Positions 41,545-57,094 of a stretch of DNA of 64,000 bases are shown in pieces. This stretch comes from Lampris incognitus (taxonomy: Eukaryota > Chordata > Actinopteri > Lampriformes > Lampridae), in contig NC_079212.1 in assembly GCF_029633865.1 (NCBI RefSeq), positions 101,109,433-101,173,432 of the forward strand. Direction: 5' to 3'. A program made the translations under genes and the position numbers. Below the pieces are notes generated by a model that saw nothing but the letters and a program-made list of their open reading frames with translations, searched no databases and was not told the origin of the DNA. How positions within the stretch are numbered: the stretch's first letter is position 1; the number at the start of each line of letters is the position of its first letter.

Positions 41545-43780
41545 GTGAGTAAAGTTTTATTTTTATAGTACTTTTAAAAACACACAGTTACAAAATGCTT
41601 TACACTCAATCAGAAAAAAATACAAGTAAATTATACATAAAATAAATTGAATGAATATAAAACATGGCACAGGGAGTAACAGACCAAGCGATAAACGAAC
41701 CCAAACAGAAGTCAGGGATGGAGATCTATAAAAAGGCTTGCCTAAAAAGATGGGATTTTAGAAGCCGCTTAAAACAGTCTGACGATTCAGCAAATCTAAT
41801 GGATTGGGGAAGATTATTCCAGAGGTTTGGTGCTAAAACTGCAAAGGCGCGGTCACCTTTTGCTTTGCAGAAGGAGTGGCAGATGGATAAAAGACTGGGG
41901 TTTGAGGATCGGAGTGGTTGGAAAGTGGAGCGAGAAATGGGAAGATCAGAAATGTAACTGGGGGCAAGATCATGCAGTGCTTTAAATGTAATCAATAAGA
42001 TCTTATAGATAATTCTGAATTTTAAGCCAATGGAGGGATGCAAGAATGGGGGTAATATGGGACCTACGGCTAGTTGTAGTTAGTAGTCTAGCAGCTTCAT
42101 TCTGAACCAACTGCAGACGATTTAAAGTAGCTTGGTTTAGGCCAGAGTAGAGGGAGTTACAGTAATCTAGACGGGAGAAAATGATATTGTGAATTAATGT
42201 ATTCGATATCCTTAAAAGACAAAATATTTCTGATTTTTTGCAATATTTCTTAGCTGAATAAAACAGGATTGGACAAGCTTTGTAACATGGTGATCAAAAG
42301 ACATATTCTGGTCAAAGATGATACCAAGACTTTTAGCAGCAGGTTTGATGTTTGAATGAAGTGGACCAATAAACTGAACACCTGCAGTGGCAAAGTTCTC
42401 AGGACCATTTAAGAGAACTTCAGTTTTGTCGGGGTTTAGAATGTAAGAAATTAAGGGACATCCCATCTTTGGTTGCAGCTAAGCAATCAGGGAGGGAGGA
42501 CAGTTGATTCAGGTTATTGTGTTTGGCAGAGAAATAGATCTGAGTATCATCGGTATAACAGTGCTATGACATGTCTTGAAAGTGACTAAACAAATGACCC
42601 ATAGGAAGCATGTATAAAGAGAAGAGGATTGGCCCAAGGACAGACCCCTGAGAGACTCCACACAGTAGGGGAGTTGACGAGGATACATGATTGTTAATAC
42701 AAACATTAAAATATCTATTAGTCAGATAAGAGTGAAACCAATTTAACGCTGTACCAGAAATGCCAACCCAGTTCCCCAACCTATCAAGTAAGATGGCATG
42801 GTCAGTGGTATCAAAGGCAGTGGTTAAATTTAGGAGAATAAGAATAACGTATTCATCTTTATCAGCATGCATAAGAATGTCATCAGACACTCTTAGTAAT
42901 GCAGTTTCAGTACTGTACTTGTGAAGAACGCCGGATTGAAATTTATCGAAAATGTTATGACCCTCAGTCGGCTGCAGGATTTGGTCCGCAACGATTTTTT
43001 TCAAGGATTTTGGATAAATAAATAAAAAAGTTTGGAAATCAGTCTATAATTCTTTACCCTTGCCAGATCTAGAGAGGGTTTTTTGAGGAGAGGCTGAACA
43101 CAGGCAATCTTAAAGTAGTCAGGTACGGACCCGGATGTGAGTGAGCAGTTGATGGTAGAGAGCAGGCTGGGACCTAAGCCAGGGAGGATGGATTTAAAAA
43201 CTTTATTAGGAACTATATCACAGGGACTGGAGGAGGGGCGTATAAGGGCTACAGCATTTACAAGGAACTGCAGAGAAATGGGAAAACATTCTGACATTAA
43301 AAGCGGACAGCTGAAAGGGGCGGTGGGGGGAAGCAGTGGTAAAATTGGACCTTAGACTATCAATCTTGTTAACAAAGAAAGACAAGAAATTTTCACAGTC
43401 GTTAGCAGAACAGGCGGAAATGGTAGGAAGAGAGGGATTCACAAGCTGATTGATAGCACTAAACCTAGGGTTATGTTTATTCTCTCAATCAAGTCAGAGA
43501 AGTAAGCAGCTCTTGAATCTTTAATAGTTTGATTCAAATTTGATAATAACTCCTTCATATGGAGTTGGTGAACTTCAAGAGTAGATTTTTTTTTCCATCT
43601 GCAGTCAGCCTTCCTATATTCCCTTCTTTTTGATGGATATTTTCATTGATCCAAGGGGTTATGTTAATAACTGGAACAGCCCCGGAAGTATATGGAGCCG
43701 AAAGATCAAGGGCAGATATACACAACTCATTAAACCAACTAACTTGGGCATTAATGTTGGCGAGTGGGCAAGGTAAGTGT
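41545..43780 (-). mobile_element. L2/CR1-like LINE, decayed
   Basis: Minus-strand pieces appear in ORF2 order: a linker (WINENIHQ near 43640), INCSLTSGSVPDYFKIACVQ near 43120, [18 protein letters not shown] near 42930, [14 protein letters not shown] near 42800, [19 protein letters not shown] near 42640, YTDDTQIYFSA near 42550 (catalytic YADD changed to YTDD), LGIIFDQNMSFDHH near 42320, and the C-terminal YKILLITFKALHDLAPSYIS...PLRSS...PNLWNNLP near 41990-41790. Stops and frameshifts divide them. A 3' UTR ends near 41545 with TTTTATTTTTATAGTACTTT (plus strand). Confidence 0.85.
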
Positions 43781-44099
43781 GCACTCCTTCAAAAACATGA
43801 TTTTCAACTTAGGCCTTTATTGGATTCAAGCCTTTGTGCACAGGTGTATTAGTTTACTGTCCTGGCATGGGCAGATAATTGCCCGATAAGGGAACCAATC
43901 CACAGCAAAGTATCCAGTATCCAGTTGAGGTCACTGTTATTGCTCATGGAACATTTTATGCTGCTCCACGGAGAGCCCTTAATCTGTGAGCCATCCCTTG
44001 GCTGGCAGAAGGGCTCAGTGGTTAGTGAGATGGTCTCACTGACAGTAAGGTACCTAGTCTGATTCCTACAACAGCCAAGAGGTCACTTATCATTCATTA

Positions 44100-44445
44100 G
44101 CATATATCCATTGTCTTTACTCAATCCAAACCCAGGTCATAGGGGTGGGGTGAGGGGTGGGGGTGTCTGGAGTCTGCCCCAGCAGGCCCTGGGTAAATGG
44201 CTGGGAGATACCCTGGACAGGTCGTCGGTCTATCATAAGACCAGACAGAAACTCTCATGCACTGTTCACATACATAGCAAATTTAGAGACTCTGATTCAC
44301 CCAACATGCATGTCTTCGAACTATGGGAGGAAACAAGAGTACCTGGATGAAACCCATGGCCAGAAGCACCTCCTCAAAGATGAACTGAAATCAAATTTGC
44401 TGTGAGATAACAGTGCTAACCACTACGCCACAGTGACTCCCATTA
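44100..44445 (-). mobile_element. Diverged SINE related to family A
   Basis: Block order resembles family A (CCCAGCAG, ACCCTGGACAGG, CCAACATGCATGTCTTCGAA, GGAGGAAAC, CTAACCACTACGCCACAGTG) but with many changes. Probably an older subfamily. The tRNA-like head is still discernible at the high end on the minus strand. Confidence 0.6.
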
Positions 44446-44641
44446 TCATGACGATGATGATAATTCTGATGATGATGATTAATTATGACTGTCATGTCCT
44501 TGAGCCAGACACTTGACCTTTACTTACATCAGGGGTTCTGGTATTGGCTATGCCACAAACCCCTCACACTGGAAATGTGGCTATCTATAGAGATAGAGCA
44601 CTTTTAGGGCTTTTGAGGACATAGTTTAGAGAGGATTCAAC

Positions 44642-44676
<35 letters not shown>
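44642..44676. repeat. (TTTC)n microsatellite
   Basis: About nine TTTC units. Confidence 0.93.
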
Positions 44677-44678
<2 letters not shown>

Positions 44679-45072
44679 CAACTTAATAAATCTTGGAGCC
44701 GATTCAGTGGCTCAAGATTGAACGCTTCATCTAATCATCCATGGTGAAGCTTAATCCATCTCATTAGGTCATTTAGAAATAAGATGGCCAACAGGAGATT
44801 AAATTATATTTCTTTTCCAGACAAATAGAACTATAGATATGGACAGGATATATTATGTAAGGGAAGATCAACATATTAAGAAGCCGAAGGCAGCTAAGTA
44901 GACAGGGAAAGAGAAAGAGAGCTGAACAGAGTAGAGACAGAGTTTATAAGGGGATTAAGGGAGGAGAGAAGGATGGGACCTATAAAGGTAAAGACAGACA
45001 GTAAAGTTGCCCAGTGGCAGGTGGTAGGGGAACTAGGCATCAAAGTCGAGGTTTTATCAGCCAAAAAGTAAG

Positions 45073-45076
<4 letters not shown>

Positions 45077-45117
<41 letters not shown>
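45077..45117. repeat. (GT)n microsatellite
   Basis: About 20 GT units. Confidence 0.95.
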
Positions 45118-45121
<4 letters not shown>

Positions 45122-45639
45122 TTTGTCGGCATGTGTGATTGTTTAATGCCTTGGGTACATACATAAAGGGGTAAAGGTTATACGATGACATCATGGAGAG
45201 GTCGAAATGGACATTCACCCCTCTGCTGGACGTCAGCAATGATGCTTACCCACTCTGGAAGTTAACTGGTGGATGCTGACACAATAGAGCACAGGTCTTA
45301 GGATAATCCTTTAAAAGCATTGGTAGGGTAACCTGACAAATGCCTCAGCAACACAAAGCATTTGCTCGCTGTTGACTTCTGCTTTTTGTCATTGTTAGGA
45401 CAACAGCTCTCACCCAATATATTTGTCAGCATTTGCTTTAAATGGTATTTTTATTGGCAATAATGGCAATAATTAAAATTAGTCATCATCATCGATGGCC
45501 CTTTGATGGTCCAGTGCCCTGTTCAGGATATCTTCCCACTTGGTTAATGTACCGCTTTAGCCTGTTTCACTCCGAGCTGCATTAAGTGGGTATTAAGAAG
45601 GGATGAATAGAAGAATGATGAATATCGCAATCAAAATAA

Positions 45640-45642
45640 ACA

Positions 45643-45724
<82 letters not shown>
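45640..45724. repeat. (GATA)n array
   Basis: About 21 GATA units on the plus strand, ending GATCGATAG. Complementary in orientation to the TCTA array 0.8 kb downstream. Confidence 0.97.
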
Positions 45725-46496
45725 CGATAGAGCTGGCAGGAGTTTTTATATTCCATGCTCCTCAGTTTAAAACCAGGACCTCCTCTTCAGCTCACTCATA
45801 CATGGGGGCTGTTGACGGTTTTCATTGGGAAGCACAGTTTCCCTGAAATAGCAATGGGCAGTAATGCTACGATACCTGAAGTGTAAATGTTGGTTTTAAC
45901 ACCGATGGACAGTTTGCCCTCAACATCTCTTAACATTGCTCGAATGTTCATCTGCTCTCCCATCTCGTCTTCGCTGCTCTGCCAGCCATGAATTTGATTC
46001 AAATATCGAATGAGAATGAGACATTTTCTCTCTGGACCTTTGCTCCGAGCTCAACAGAATGAAGAAACCACTCTTGTGATGTTGATGATCCATCAGACGT
46101 AGGCCAATGACCCAGTTTAGGTCTTCAGCCATAGTTTAAGAAAAACAGGTGATACGGTTTGGCTCAGTTATCCAGGGACTGATGTAGGTGTCTGTTGTAC
46201 CATAATCTGGAGTGAGTGAGTCTTACGTAGAAACCTGGCTCAACCCCACTGTTCATAAGTGGGGTTGAGCAGATCGACGGTTCAAAGCCATTGGGCAATA
46301 TACTTGAATGTGATTAATGATTGACAGCAGTTTGTCTGACTGGGAATAATTCCACACGATCAGGCCTCTGCCAGCTGACATCTATTGGTGCACACGTGCA
46401 AAGTCGATGAGTCGGTCACAGGGAACGCATGGCCCGCCTGCTTGACAGCTGTCTGCCTCTCACGCCCTGGCTCATTCACTCTATGTGTGGGCCCTG

Positions 46497-47757
<1,261 letters not shown>

Positions 47758-48205
47758 AGGACTTTGTCCCTTAATTTGTCTGAATGTCTCCCGCTATCTT
47801 CTCTCTTCCTCTCACCCGTACTTGTTTTTTGACTCTTTTCCTCTCTTTCTCTGGGGGTTACATGGGGTTACATGTTAGGCAATTGTCTTGATGCATGCTC
47901 AACAATTCAGGTAAGAAAATCAGAGAAGGTTGAGTCAGTTCCTCTGGATACGTATCTGTCAATCAACCTTGTATCCAGATGACCTGATTCAACCTTCTCT
48001 GATGTTGGGCATTTAGCAGTCGGAGCCTTTCTGTCAATCTCTCTCTCATCCGGCCAGGGGTGGGCTGACAGTGTGACAAGGTGATCCCATAGACCTGCAT
48101 CAGATAGCGCTGCATGTGAAAGTCGTTTATTTGCTAATAGGAGGGGACAGCATGAACAGCACAGAACATTATCTGGCAAAAAGCCATTTGGACACTGAAC
48201 AGACT
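47758..48205. other. Spacer with 31-bp inverted repeat
   Basis: Arms 47920-47950 and 47972-48002 (AGAGAAGGTTGA... / TCAACCTTCTCT) pair with three mismatches around a 21-nt loop. No gene recognised. Confidence 0.8.
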
Positions 48206-48291
48206 TTATGAACTACATTATCAATATCCTGTCTTATCAGCATCCTGTATCAATTTATTCCTTTTACCTCTCTTTTTGCGCTCCAATAATC

Positions 48292-48292
48292 C

Positions 48293-48331
<39 letters not shown>

Positions 48332-48332
48332 G

Positions 48333-48379
<47 letters not shown>

Positions 48380-48380
48380 T
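48292..48380. repeat. (TTTC)n microsatellite
   Basis: About 22 TTTC units with one interruption (TTGC). Confidence 0.95.
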
Positions 48381-48565
48381 TGCCTGTATATATTCAATCC
48401 TTATGTATGTATCTGAAGATTGTTGTGTTGTTGTGTTGTTATTCTATGTTAAGTACACTGAGAGAGCCATGAAATCGGAGTCAATTCCAAGTATGTGCAA
48501 ACCTACATGGCCAATAAACACGATTCTGTTTCTTTCAATCCCAAGAAAGTGCTCTAGGTAACATG

Positions 48566-48618
48566 TAACACAGACACACACAGACACACACACAGACACA
48601 GACACAGACACACACACA

Positions 48619-48652
<34 letters not shown>
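48566..48652. repeat. (AC)n microsatellite with GACA interruptions
   Basis: ACACAGAC-type imperfect part, then a pure AC run to 48652. Confidence 0.93.
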
Positions 48653-48654
<2 letters not shown>

Positions 48655-51600
48655 TCCTGTCTCCTACCTTTCCTCTCATTCTCCCTCCCTCCCTGTGCAT
48701 ACCTCACTGGACTAAAATGTAAACCATGTGCCGTCTCTCTTCGTATCTTTCTCTTTTGCCACTTCATCCCTCCCTGTGTGTCCCTGAATGGACTGCTGCG
48801 TAATCTCCCTCTATCAGTTCTTGGCACTGGAGGGTTATGTAAAATAATATGATGAACTTGACCGCCGACTGCTTTATCTCCTCCCTCACTTCCTTATTTT
48901 CAGAGTTCCCCTTTTCTTCTCCTTTCTGTCATCCCCCCTCCACCGCTGTCTTTATCTTTTACCTGCTCCATCCTGGCCCAAGTCTTCTGCCTCCTTTCCT
49001 CTCCCGTGCCAATGTGCTCACTATCCGCTCATTATCTCTCCGTTAGTTTTATTGAAATAGAAAAATGGGGTGTAAAAGTTTTCTTTCTCCCCCAGGTGGA
49101 GAGAGACAGAGATATAGTCATGTTTGAAACAGATGTGTTCCTCAAAGACGGGCCCACAGACCCTTGTTTCATCCAAAATAACCAGCACCGTGGACTTTGT
49201 ACCCAAGTGCAAAACATCCAAACCGCCCAGCAGGAAGAAAAAAACAAACAAAACAGAAACACTGTGTGAAATGTCACACTTATCTAATCTCACTTCCCAC
49301 TTGCAATTGTCAACGCCACCACGCAATTCAGAGTGTTTCACTTAATGTTGACCTTTGACATCAGATAAAATAGAAAGTTGGGATTTTATTCTGTAATATG
49401 GCCTTTGGTCAGGGACTCTGAATACACTTTTGAGATGGAAAATGTGTCTCTATTAAAAAGTTAGATGCTGTTTAACTTTTCTTGTAGTTGGTAACTTGGT
49501 CTTCCCTATCGGCTACCTTGACAGCTGACCATCCATCACATAGGGGTTCTCCTCTTCATTTATCAAGAACTACATAGCTGGTAAAATAGTGAAAGGGTCT
49601 GGTGAGGTTTGGGATTTACTAGCAACGGTAACCTGGGGACAGACAGGTTAATTTCTTGTCCTCATTTCAAATCCATGAGGGATGATAAAGAGCAGCTTAA
49701 GCCGGAAAGAAAGTCAAATGAAGCTACACTTAGGGACATTTTAATTAAATAAAATGATGTGGATTAGCATTGTGTGTTCATCTGAAACAGCCTTAATCAG
49801 AACAAAATGATAATAATATTTATTCATGGCTATTTTCCATACGGGTCTGGTTCCCCCAGTGCAGCTATCTGGCTCATCCTGACAGCGTTTGAAACAGAGT
49901 TGGCAAAGCTTGCCCTCTGCCGGTTTCTGCATGACACTGCAGGCATCCAACTGTGGAGGTGTCAGGATGAATGGTCTGTGAGGTCTTCATAATCACGACT
50001 TGAACTAGAGGGGGACCAATCTCCTGACTGACTCTTGTGTAAAGTCACTCATCCAAGTAAAACATGCGTATCACGACTAAGCGTCAAACAAATGGGGAGG
50101 TTGTTCATATTCGGTTATAACATGTTGTGGATCTTACTGCACACAGCTGGGAGCCTGGCAACCATGGTACAATAATCCCTTTTGAAATTCTCTGTTATGT
50201 ATTATCTATAAAAGAGATTTCTTGATTTTTTTTTTTTCTTGTCCTGTATTACAGACACCATGACTTCGGTAGAGCCTGTGTTCGGACACAGCAAGAGGAA
50301 AACGTGCCATCATAAAGTTATCGACTGATAATAATAGATCATTTCTTCATGGCTGCTGAGGCCACAGCATTATCTACAAACCCATTTCAAAAAATACCAT
50401 TTCATGAGGTCAAGGATTTCTTTCCCCTGAGTCTTATTGTATGAAATTCAAACTAAAGCCACAGGAAACAATAAGTCTGTGATGTGAAGTTGAGAAGGTT
50501 ATTGCTATTAAGCATAGAAAAAACTTCAGTCATTGTTTTGGTGGAATTGCCCTTTATGTGAAGTCTTCCTGGAACTATAACAAAGAAGAAAAAACCGAGA
50601 AGCAGACAGATTTACAAAACCTTTTTATTGATTTTAAATTGAAGGCTAAATGAAATGTGTCTGATTCATACCATGATCTGTGACGATAACGATAAACCAT
50701 TGTCTTTTGTCTTAACAAATAGAAAATACCAACACAACAAACCCAGTATCATTTTAACCGTTTGATATAAATTAAAATAAACTGTGTTTTAATACACGAA
50801 TAAGCAGTTATTGTTGTTGACAATAAGCAGGCCTACATGTACCTATACTGCAGTATGTTTGGCTGTATGTGACTTTAACACACACACGCACACACACACA
50901 CGCACACGCACGCACACACACCTACCTCAGCACCCCGGTTATATATTCCCTTTATTGTAAGAGTGGGAAGATGGTGAACCTGGTGCTGAAATGCATTCTG
51001 GGAAAAGTGACTCAGAACGTGACAAAGAGACGTATCTGACCTTCTCCAAGCCCTTCATTTCTGGACAGGATTGGAAGATTTTGGTCAGTGCTGAACATGA
51101 TGTTCGCTGACGGCGGCTTGGGCGTCATGACTCAGAACTCGTGTGTGTCACTTCACAGATGAAAAAGACTCCTCGTGACAGCTGATAAAAAAAAAAAGGC
51201 TGGGTGAACTGACAGCGGGCATATCACCATGTTATCCGCACCTTGGCTGAGTCACATGCATTTTGGGACCTAACCACGGCATTTCCCCCCCCCCTCCCAA
51301 AACGTTTCAGACTTTTTGAAGAAATTTCCAAAAACTTCACCGCCCTAAACAATTATTATGGATTTTTTTTCACACTTTTCCAGACCTGTGTAGCAACCCA
51401 GACAGATGCAAACATGTAGGTTGTTCGTGTTTCATGTATAACAGCAGATTAATGCAACGACTTCCACTTGCACAGTCATCATGTCCGTGGCGGAGCAGCG
51501 CCGGATTGCAACACGGGCTCATCTACACACCCTGACGGTGTTTCTTGTACACCCGGCTTGATAGGCCGTCAGAAACCCAGCGCTGAGGTGACGAGCGGAA

Positions 51601-52760
51601 CAGCCCAAAACAGGGGGAATAACACAACGCAGACAGGCAGTGTTGCACATTTAGCATGGCTTCATTCCAGTGCACTGACATGTGTTGTTAACCGTCTGTT
51701 AAAAGAGCAGTTAAGTGCACAGTAATGCTTTGTCTGTCTATTATAAAAAAAACTCCCTCATACCTACTTTGTTTTTTTCTTCAATTTAAGCCATAACACG
51801 TTATTGTGTACTTTTCAGTGGGTTAAATATACATGTTAATATCTCGTATCACTTTCAGAAGAAAGACCAAAACTGCAGCGTGTGTGTGTGTGTGTGTTGG
51901 GGTTGGAGATTCCCATGACCAGGACCGGTGTGAACAGTTCGGACACCTTACATATTTTAGCAGGATGACTGTCCGCTCTAAAGGATGGAGTACACTGAGC
52001 ATTTCACCTGACCCGTCATGGAGGAGCCTTGTGCCACACGTCGGATCGGTTAAACCAAAAGGCGACACCGTCAGAGCCTCGGAGGAGCTCGGCACACATT
52101 TTATAAACACTGAAAGCCTCCTTCAACCTGGACACAAGAAAGGCACACTTCTATACACTGGGTTAGGACGAGTCGACGATCCCCAGTTAGGGGGTGCACT
52201 GAGCAAAATGAGTGACTGGCTAGTAAGTGCACTAAAAGTTGACTTTTAACTCCACGAAGAAGCATAGTTCAACTTGCAAGTGCAGGAGTCAATATGCAGG
52301 TGTTCTTACAAGTCAAGCACACTCTTTCGGTAGAAATCTGAGCTGGAAACTACACCTACACGCTCTCGGGCAAGTGTATTCAGAAGTGTGCGCTACTAGC
52401 AAGCGTCCGTAAAGACAGTGGCACTTAAAAGCAGAAGCACTTCCCTTGTGTTCAGAAGTCCTTTGCAGGTTTTTCAAAGATCACGTGTTAGGTAGTGTTT
52501 CGTAGTGTGGATGTATAGTTTTTCCCATCTTGAAGTAATACAGTAAACCCTTGCAGCGGACTGGAGTGAAATGACCTTTTCTTCTTTTTTTTTTCTTCTT
52601 TTTTTCTTGAGAATGAACAACAACAATAACAACAAACAATAAAAAAAAAACAAAATTATGTTTATCGTACTACGTTAAAATATGACTAACTTTATCAAAA
52701 AGGCAAATAGTAGGTGTATTGCAACGCTCTGTGCAGCATCACTATTAGAGAAAACTAACT

Positions 52761-52828
52761 TCATCATCATCATCATCATCACCATCATCATCCTCATCAC
52801 GGTCATCCAATCATCATCGTCATCATCA
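52761..52828. repeat. (TCA)n microsatellite
   Basis: Imperfect TCATCA triplets, about 22 units. Confidence 0.9.
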
Positions 52829-54095
52829 ACAACATCTGAGACAGTAAACAGGGCGTTGCTCGGGGTGATTGACAGCCCGTACATGCCACTAGCATTTGCC
52901 TGTCTCAGCGCAGGCAGGCACACTTGTATGTCATAGAAACAATGATAAACAGTGAACGTTTAAGTGGAAACAAACAGCCAGCCAGCCAGCCAATGGCAGC
53001 ACTCGGTGGAGCTAAGGGAGCTCTGTCATTGGATAACAGGCATCTCTAGGGAACAGGAAGAGCTCTTTTGAGACAGGAAGAGGAGGTGAAGGGGCCGGGA
53101 GAAAAGAACCAACGTCAGAGGCAAACTCTTATGTATGTGTGTACCCTTTGCTTGTGTCTATTTGTGACTTTGTGTCTGTGTGTGTATTAGCATGATTTGA
53201 ACTATTCTGTGTGGTCCACCATAACACAAACCGTACTTGTGTTAAGTACAAGTGCAAGAGCACACACGTGTGTGTGAGGAAGGTCTGGTTCTCAGTTTGA
53301 ATGTGTTTAGTCTAGTGTGCGTGTGTGAGTCTGTTACCCTTTTACTGAGTGTGTATGCCCACGTGCACGTGTATTTAACTTTCGTCTAGACAGCTGGAGG
53401 TCAGTCCCAGGGCAACTCAGTATACAATACCCCCCCCACACACACACACACACAGACTTATGGGAAAAGACCTCCCACCCTGGCTTGGTAAACAGTCTCT
53501 ACCTGCAAATTACACGCCTATATTAGGCAATAAAGTAACTCCACTGGTGTTTAAAACTAGAAAAAAGCAAGCAGATGTGTTTAAGTCTGTTCAAAACAGA
53601 GCAAAACTAAACTTGATCACTTTCGGCACACGGTCTTAATTTTAATGTCGAAATAATTTAACAACCCCCAACGTCTAATGTGAGAAATAATGTGTAGCTA
53701 TGAAGGTTGAAGATCAATTCGGCTGTAATTTGCACCATTTTGAAATGTAAACTGCGGTGTAAATTTTGGAAGTATGACCCCGACATCGGGGCGTTCGTTC
53801 TCATTCTCCTTAAATCATTTGGAAACGGGATATAAAGATTAAGGGCAACAGATTTCTGGACATTGACTAGGTCCTATATATGGCTGAACTGAAAGTGAAG
53901 CATGCTGGTCAGAGGGAGGTTTCAGTTAACACGCACCTCTCCGACAATGCATTTTATTTGCTTAGTCCAACTAGTTAAACCCCTTTTCCATCTATTAAGA
54001 TATACTCTGTTAAGCACTAGTAATTCAGCCAGGGCGGATGAAATGATCATATCTAGTGTCTGAGACACACTGGTCATCATAGCCAACAATTATTC

Positions 54096-54098
<3 letters not shown>

Positions 54099-54167
<69 letters not shown>
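54099..54167. repeat. (TG)n microsatellite
   Basis: About 34 TG units. Confidence 0.96.
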
Positions 54168-54169
<2 letters not shown>

Positions 54170-55721
54170 CCTGCAAGTCTGCCTCCGTGGGAGTTTTCTC
54201 CTCCACCTGCTCCTCTCCTTCCCTTGTCTGTTTATGTTGTCAGCCAGTGCTAGTTTCCCTGAAGCAAAAGACTGGTCAAAATAAATGACGCCATACTGTA
54301 ACAATATTAGTTTACTGTGGGAATAATCTACCGAATGGGAGTTTGAGGTTCAAACCCGGGAGCCAAACTGCACTGAAAGGGGGAGGGCCTGTGTCCAAAC
54401 ATAAGCAGGAAGAAAAAGGGTGAGGGAGGAAGGGATGAGGGAAGAAGGAAAAAAGAAAGACAGATAGAAAATGAAGGGAGAGAAAAACTAAAGAAGAGAC
54501 GGGGGGGCATAACATTAAATGGAGAATAAACAGTGGGTGGGAACGTTAGCGAGCGTTCTGCTTCAGGAGAAGGGCCTAATCTCATTAAGGTGATTCACAT
54601 GTTGATTCTTCCAGGCTTTGGCTACGTTTGGTCAGGCGATTAATTGTTTCATGGTAATTTTGAATATATTTTACCGCATTAGGTAATATCTCGTTTGGCC
54701 TTTTTACTCCTTCCTCTCCCACATGCAGTTTGGCTCTGTCCCTGTGGAGGGCACTGCTGCATTAAGACTAGATACTAGAGTTTGTTTTGTTTTTTGTTTT
54801 TTAATTTGTTGGGTCGTAACTCTGCTAACCTAATGTAAATCCAGTCAGTTAAGTCAGTATGCCTTCACGACTACTGGGAGGTTTTGGGGTAAGAAATAGT
54901 AGGGCAGTGTCCGGTGTCCTCACACCATCCCCGTCCTCTCCTCAGCTTGCCACGAAAACCTCTCAAGTGCATCATTTTGAGTTCCACGAAGTAATTAAAA
55001 AGACAATTAAGCATTAATTTATTTATATGCCTCCATCACTTCTTTAGTAGCGCGTAAGTATCAACTCTATCTTTAGGTAGGCACTCTTAATAAGATGGCA
55101 CAATCTGAGCTGCCATTAACACGCGTGTCATTTTTCAACACTTCAGTGTGCCTAATTGAGGACAACCCAAATTGTGCTGCGTTCAACACATGAACTGTTG
55201 TGTTCCAAAATAAACTGACTTCCACCAGTCTCACAAAATGTTTAAGAGTCCAAAAACAATCGAGATTAATGTACTTAGATAGCCAAAGTACTTCACCGAC
55301 CGACGGACTGGAGCCTGTGTTTTAGAGATTTCCAGCTAATTCGAGTAAAAACAGAAGGCGGGATTTTGAAACAAAACACTTCACATCTTGCATAAGAGCG
55401 ACTCTAAAGGTTAAGGCCAATTAACCCTCAAAAGTAACTGATTGGACCCCTCCCTGTAATAGTTTTGACCAGGGTTTCAAAGTGTGGCACAAAGCCAGGA
55501 CCCTAAGACCAGCACTGGCTGACAGAGGATTGTTGTCTCTCACCTAATGCAGTAAAGTGCTTAGAGATGCCTGCAAGAGATAGAGTTTACCAGAGGGTCA
55601 TGCGCACGCGTGTGTGTGTGTATGGCCACAACAGTGCACAGTCATAGGTAAGACGTTATAGGCTACTTAAGCACACACATCCCTCCAACAGTGAGCACTA
55701 GAAAGGGGATGTAAGGTAACA

Positions 55722-55732
55722 CACTCTCACTC

Positions 55733-55790
<58 letters not shown>
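55722..55790. repeat. (CT)n microsatellite
   Basis: CTCTCA blocks followed by about 26 pure CT units. Confidence 0.95.
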
Positions 55791-55795
<5 letters not shown>

Positions 55796-57050
55796 AAATA
55801 AACAGACTTTCTGACACTTCAAGTACACAGCCTGATTTCAGGCTATTACCATGAAAAGCTAACTTAAATTACAGATTTCTACAATTACTACACATTGTCT
55901 CCTTTATGCATAAATTTAAGTCATTCATTCAGCATGAAAAAAGTCTGATTAGTGTGAGCGAACTCGTATGTGCTTGACTTGTTTCGGTTGAGGTAGTCTG
56001 TCAAAGTAACAGCGCGCTTTGACAAAACAGAGGCTTTAGCATTGTTGGTTAAGGCCTGGCTAATGGTAAAGCCGATGGAAAGAGAGAGCCATGAGGACAG
56101 CTTCTGATTGGGGCCCTCGGGTTGAATCCTGGCGATTGGCAGGTGGGACTCGAACATTTGCATAAACCAATTTTTATATATATCAATGGTATAATAATGG
56201 TTGGGTCCAAGTCCATTGTGCTCAATCAATGTCAGAATCTTCCAATAATCTGCTGAAAACCTAGCTACTGTGCACTGTGGCGGCGTGTCCCTCTGGTAAG
56301 CCTCCTGGAAACAGACAATGGAATTACTTCCCAGGACTTCTCACTTATCCGATCACACCGACAAAGACAGAGCTCCTTCACAATTAACAGTTTCTCACTC
56401 ACGTTCTAACTGTGTATTCTAAAAAAATAGTGCAATTCTTTTCAGCAATTATATAAATAACTCTAAATTCGTGCTTTTTAAGTTTGCTTTCTGTTCGCAT
56501 ACACGTGTACACATATATCTACTGAATATACATGCCAACATGTATGTAGCACAATATTTAACATGTAAAAGTTGGCACCCCAACATATAACTGAACTTTT
56601 TTTTCTAGGGCTAGACAACATATAAAAAAAAAAAACAAAAAAAAAAACCCTCTTTAGATTCAATTTAGTTTAGAAAAATACCCCAACTTTCTCTGTCCTC
56701 TCTCTTATCAAACATATTGCAGATTTCTTTTTTTCTGTGTGGTGAACAGTCTTGAATCTTGTGCAAACTTTTCTTTTGAAAAGTTAAGCGTAGCATTTCA
56801 AAAGTAAAAAAAAAACATGTTTTGTTACAAGTCCTGCATTTGGTGGTTGATATATGACAGAACTTGTAACTCACAGAATTTTAGCACTGTGCTTGAACTG
56901 ACAGCCTAGCTGAAGAAACCACTAAGTAAGGCTAACTTCTACCTGGAAACAGTCTAAACAGCTAAATTGTGCTGGCATGCTAATATGATATTATGCTAGC
57001 CTACTAATATGTTTACGTGCAAACATGCACCATTGATATAGCTAAAGCCT

Positions 57051-57094
57051 GGTGGGGGAGGCGGGGCGGGGCGGGGCGGGGTGGGGAGGGGGGG
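57051..57094 (+). other. G-rich block with quadruplex potential
   Basis: At least six G runs of three or more with one-base loops (GGGGCGGGGCGGGG...). It lies about 1 kb past the pmepa1 stop, so the pmepa1 transcript, if it reaches here, carries the C-rich complement. Confidence 0.75.

Noticed and set aside
49741-49950. Cys-containing 69-codon minus ORF
   Set aside because: A few Cys residues suggested a zinc finger, but spacing matches no known finger and no splice partners are visible.
51833-52249. 138-codon plus-strand ORF
   Set aside because: No motif, no splice context, begins inside a GT run, and no family resemblance. Not supported as a gene.
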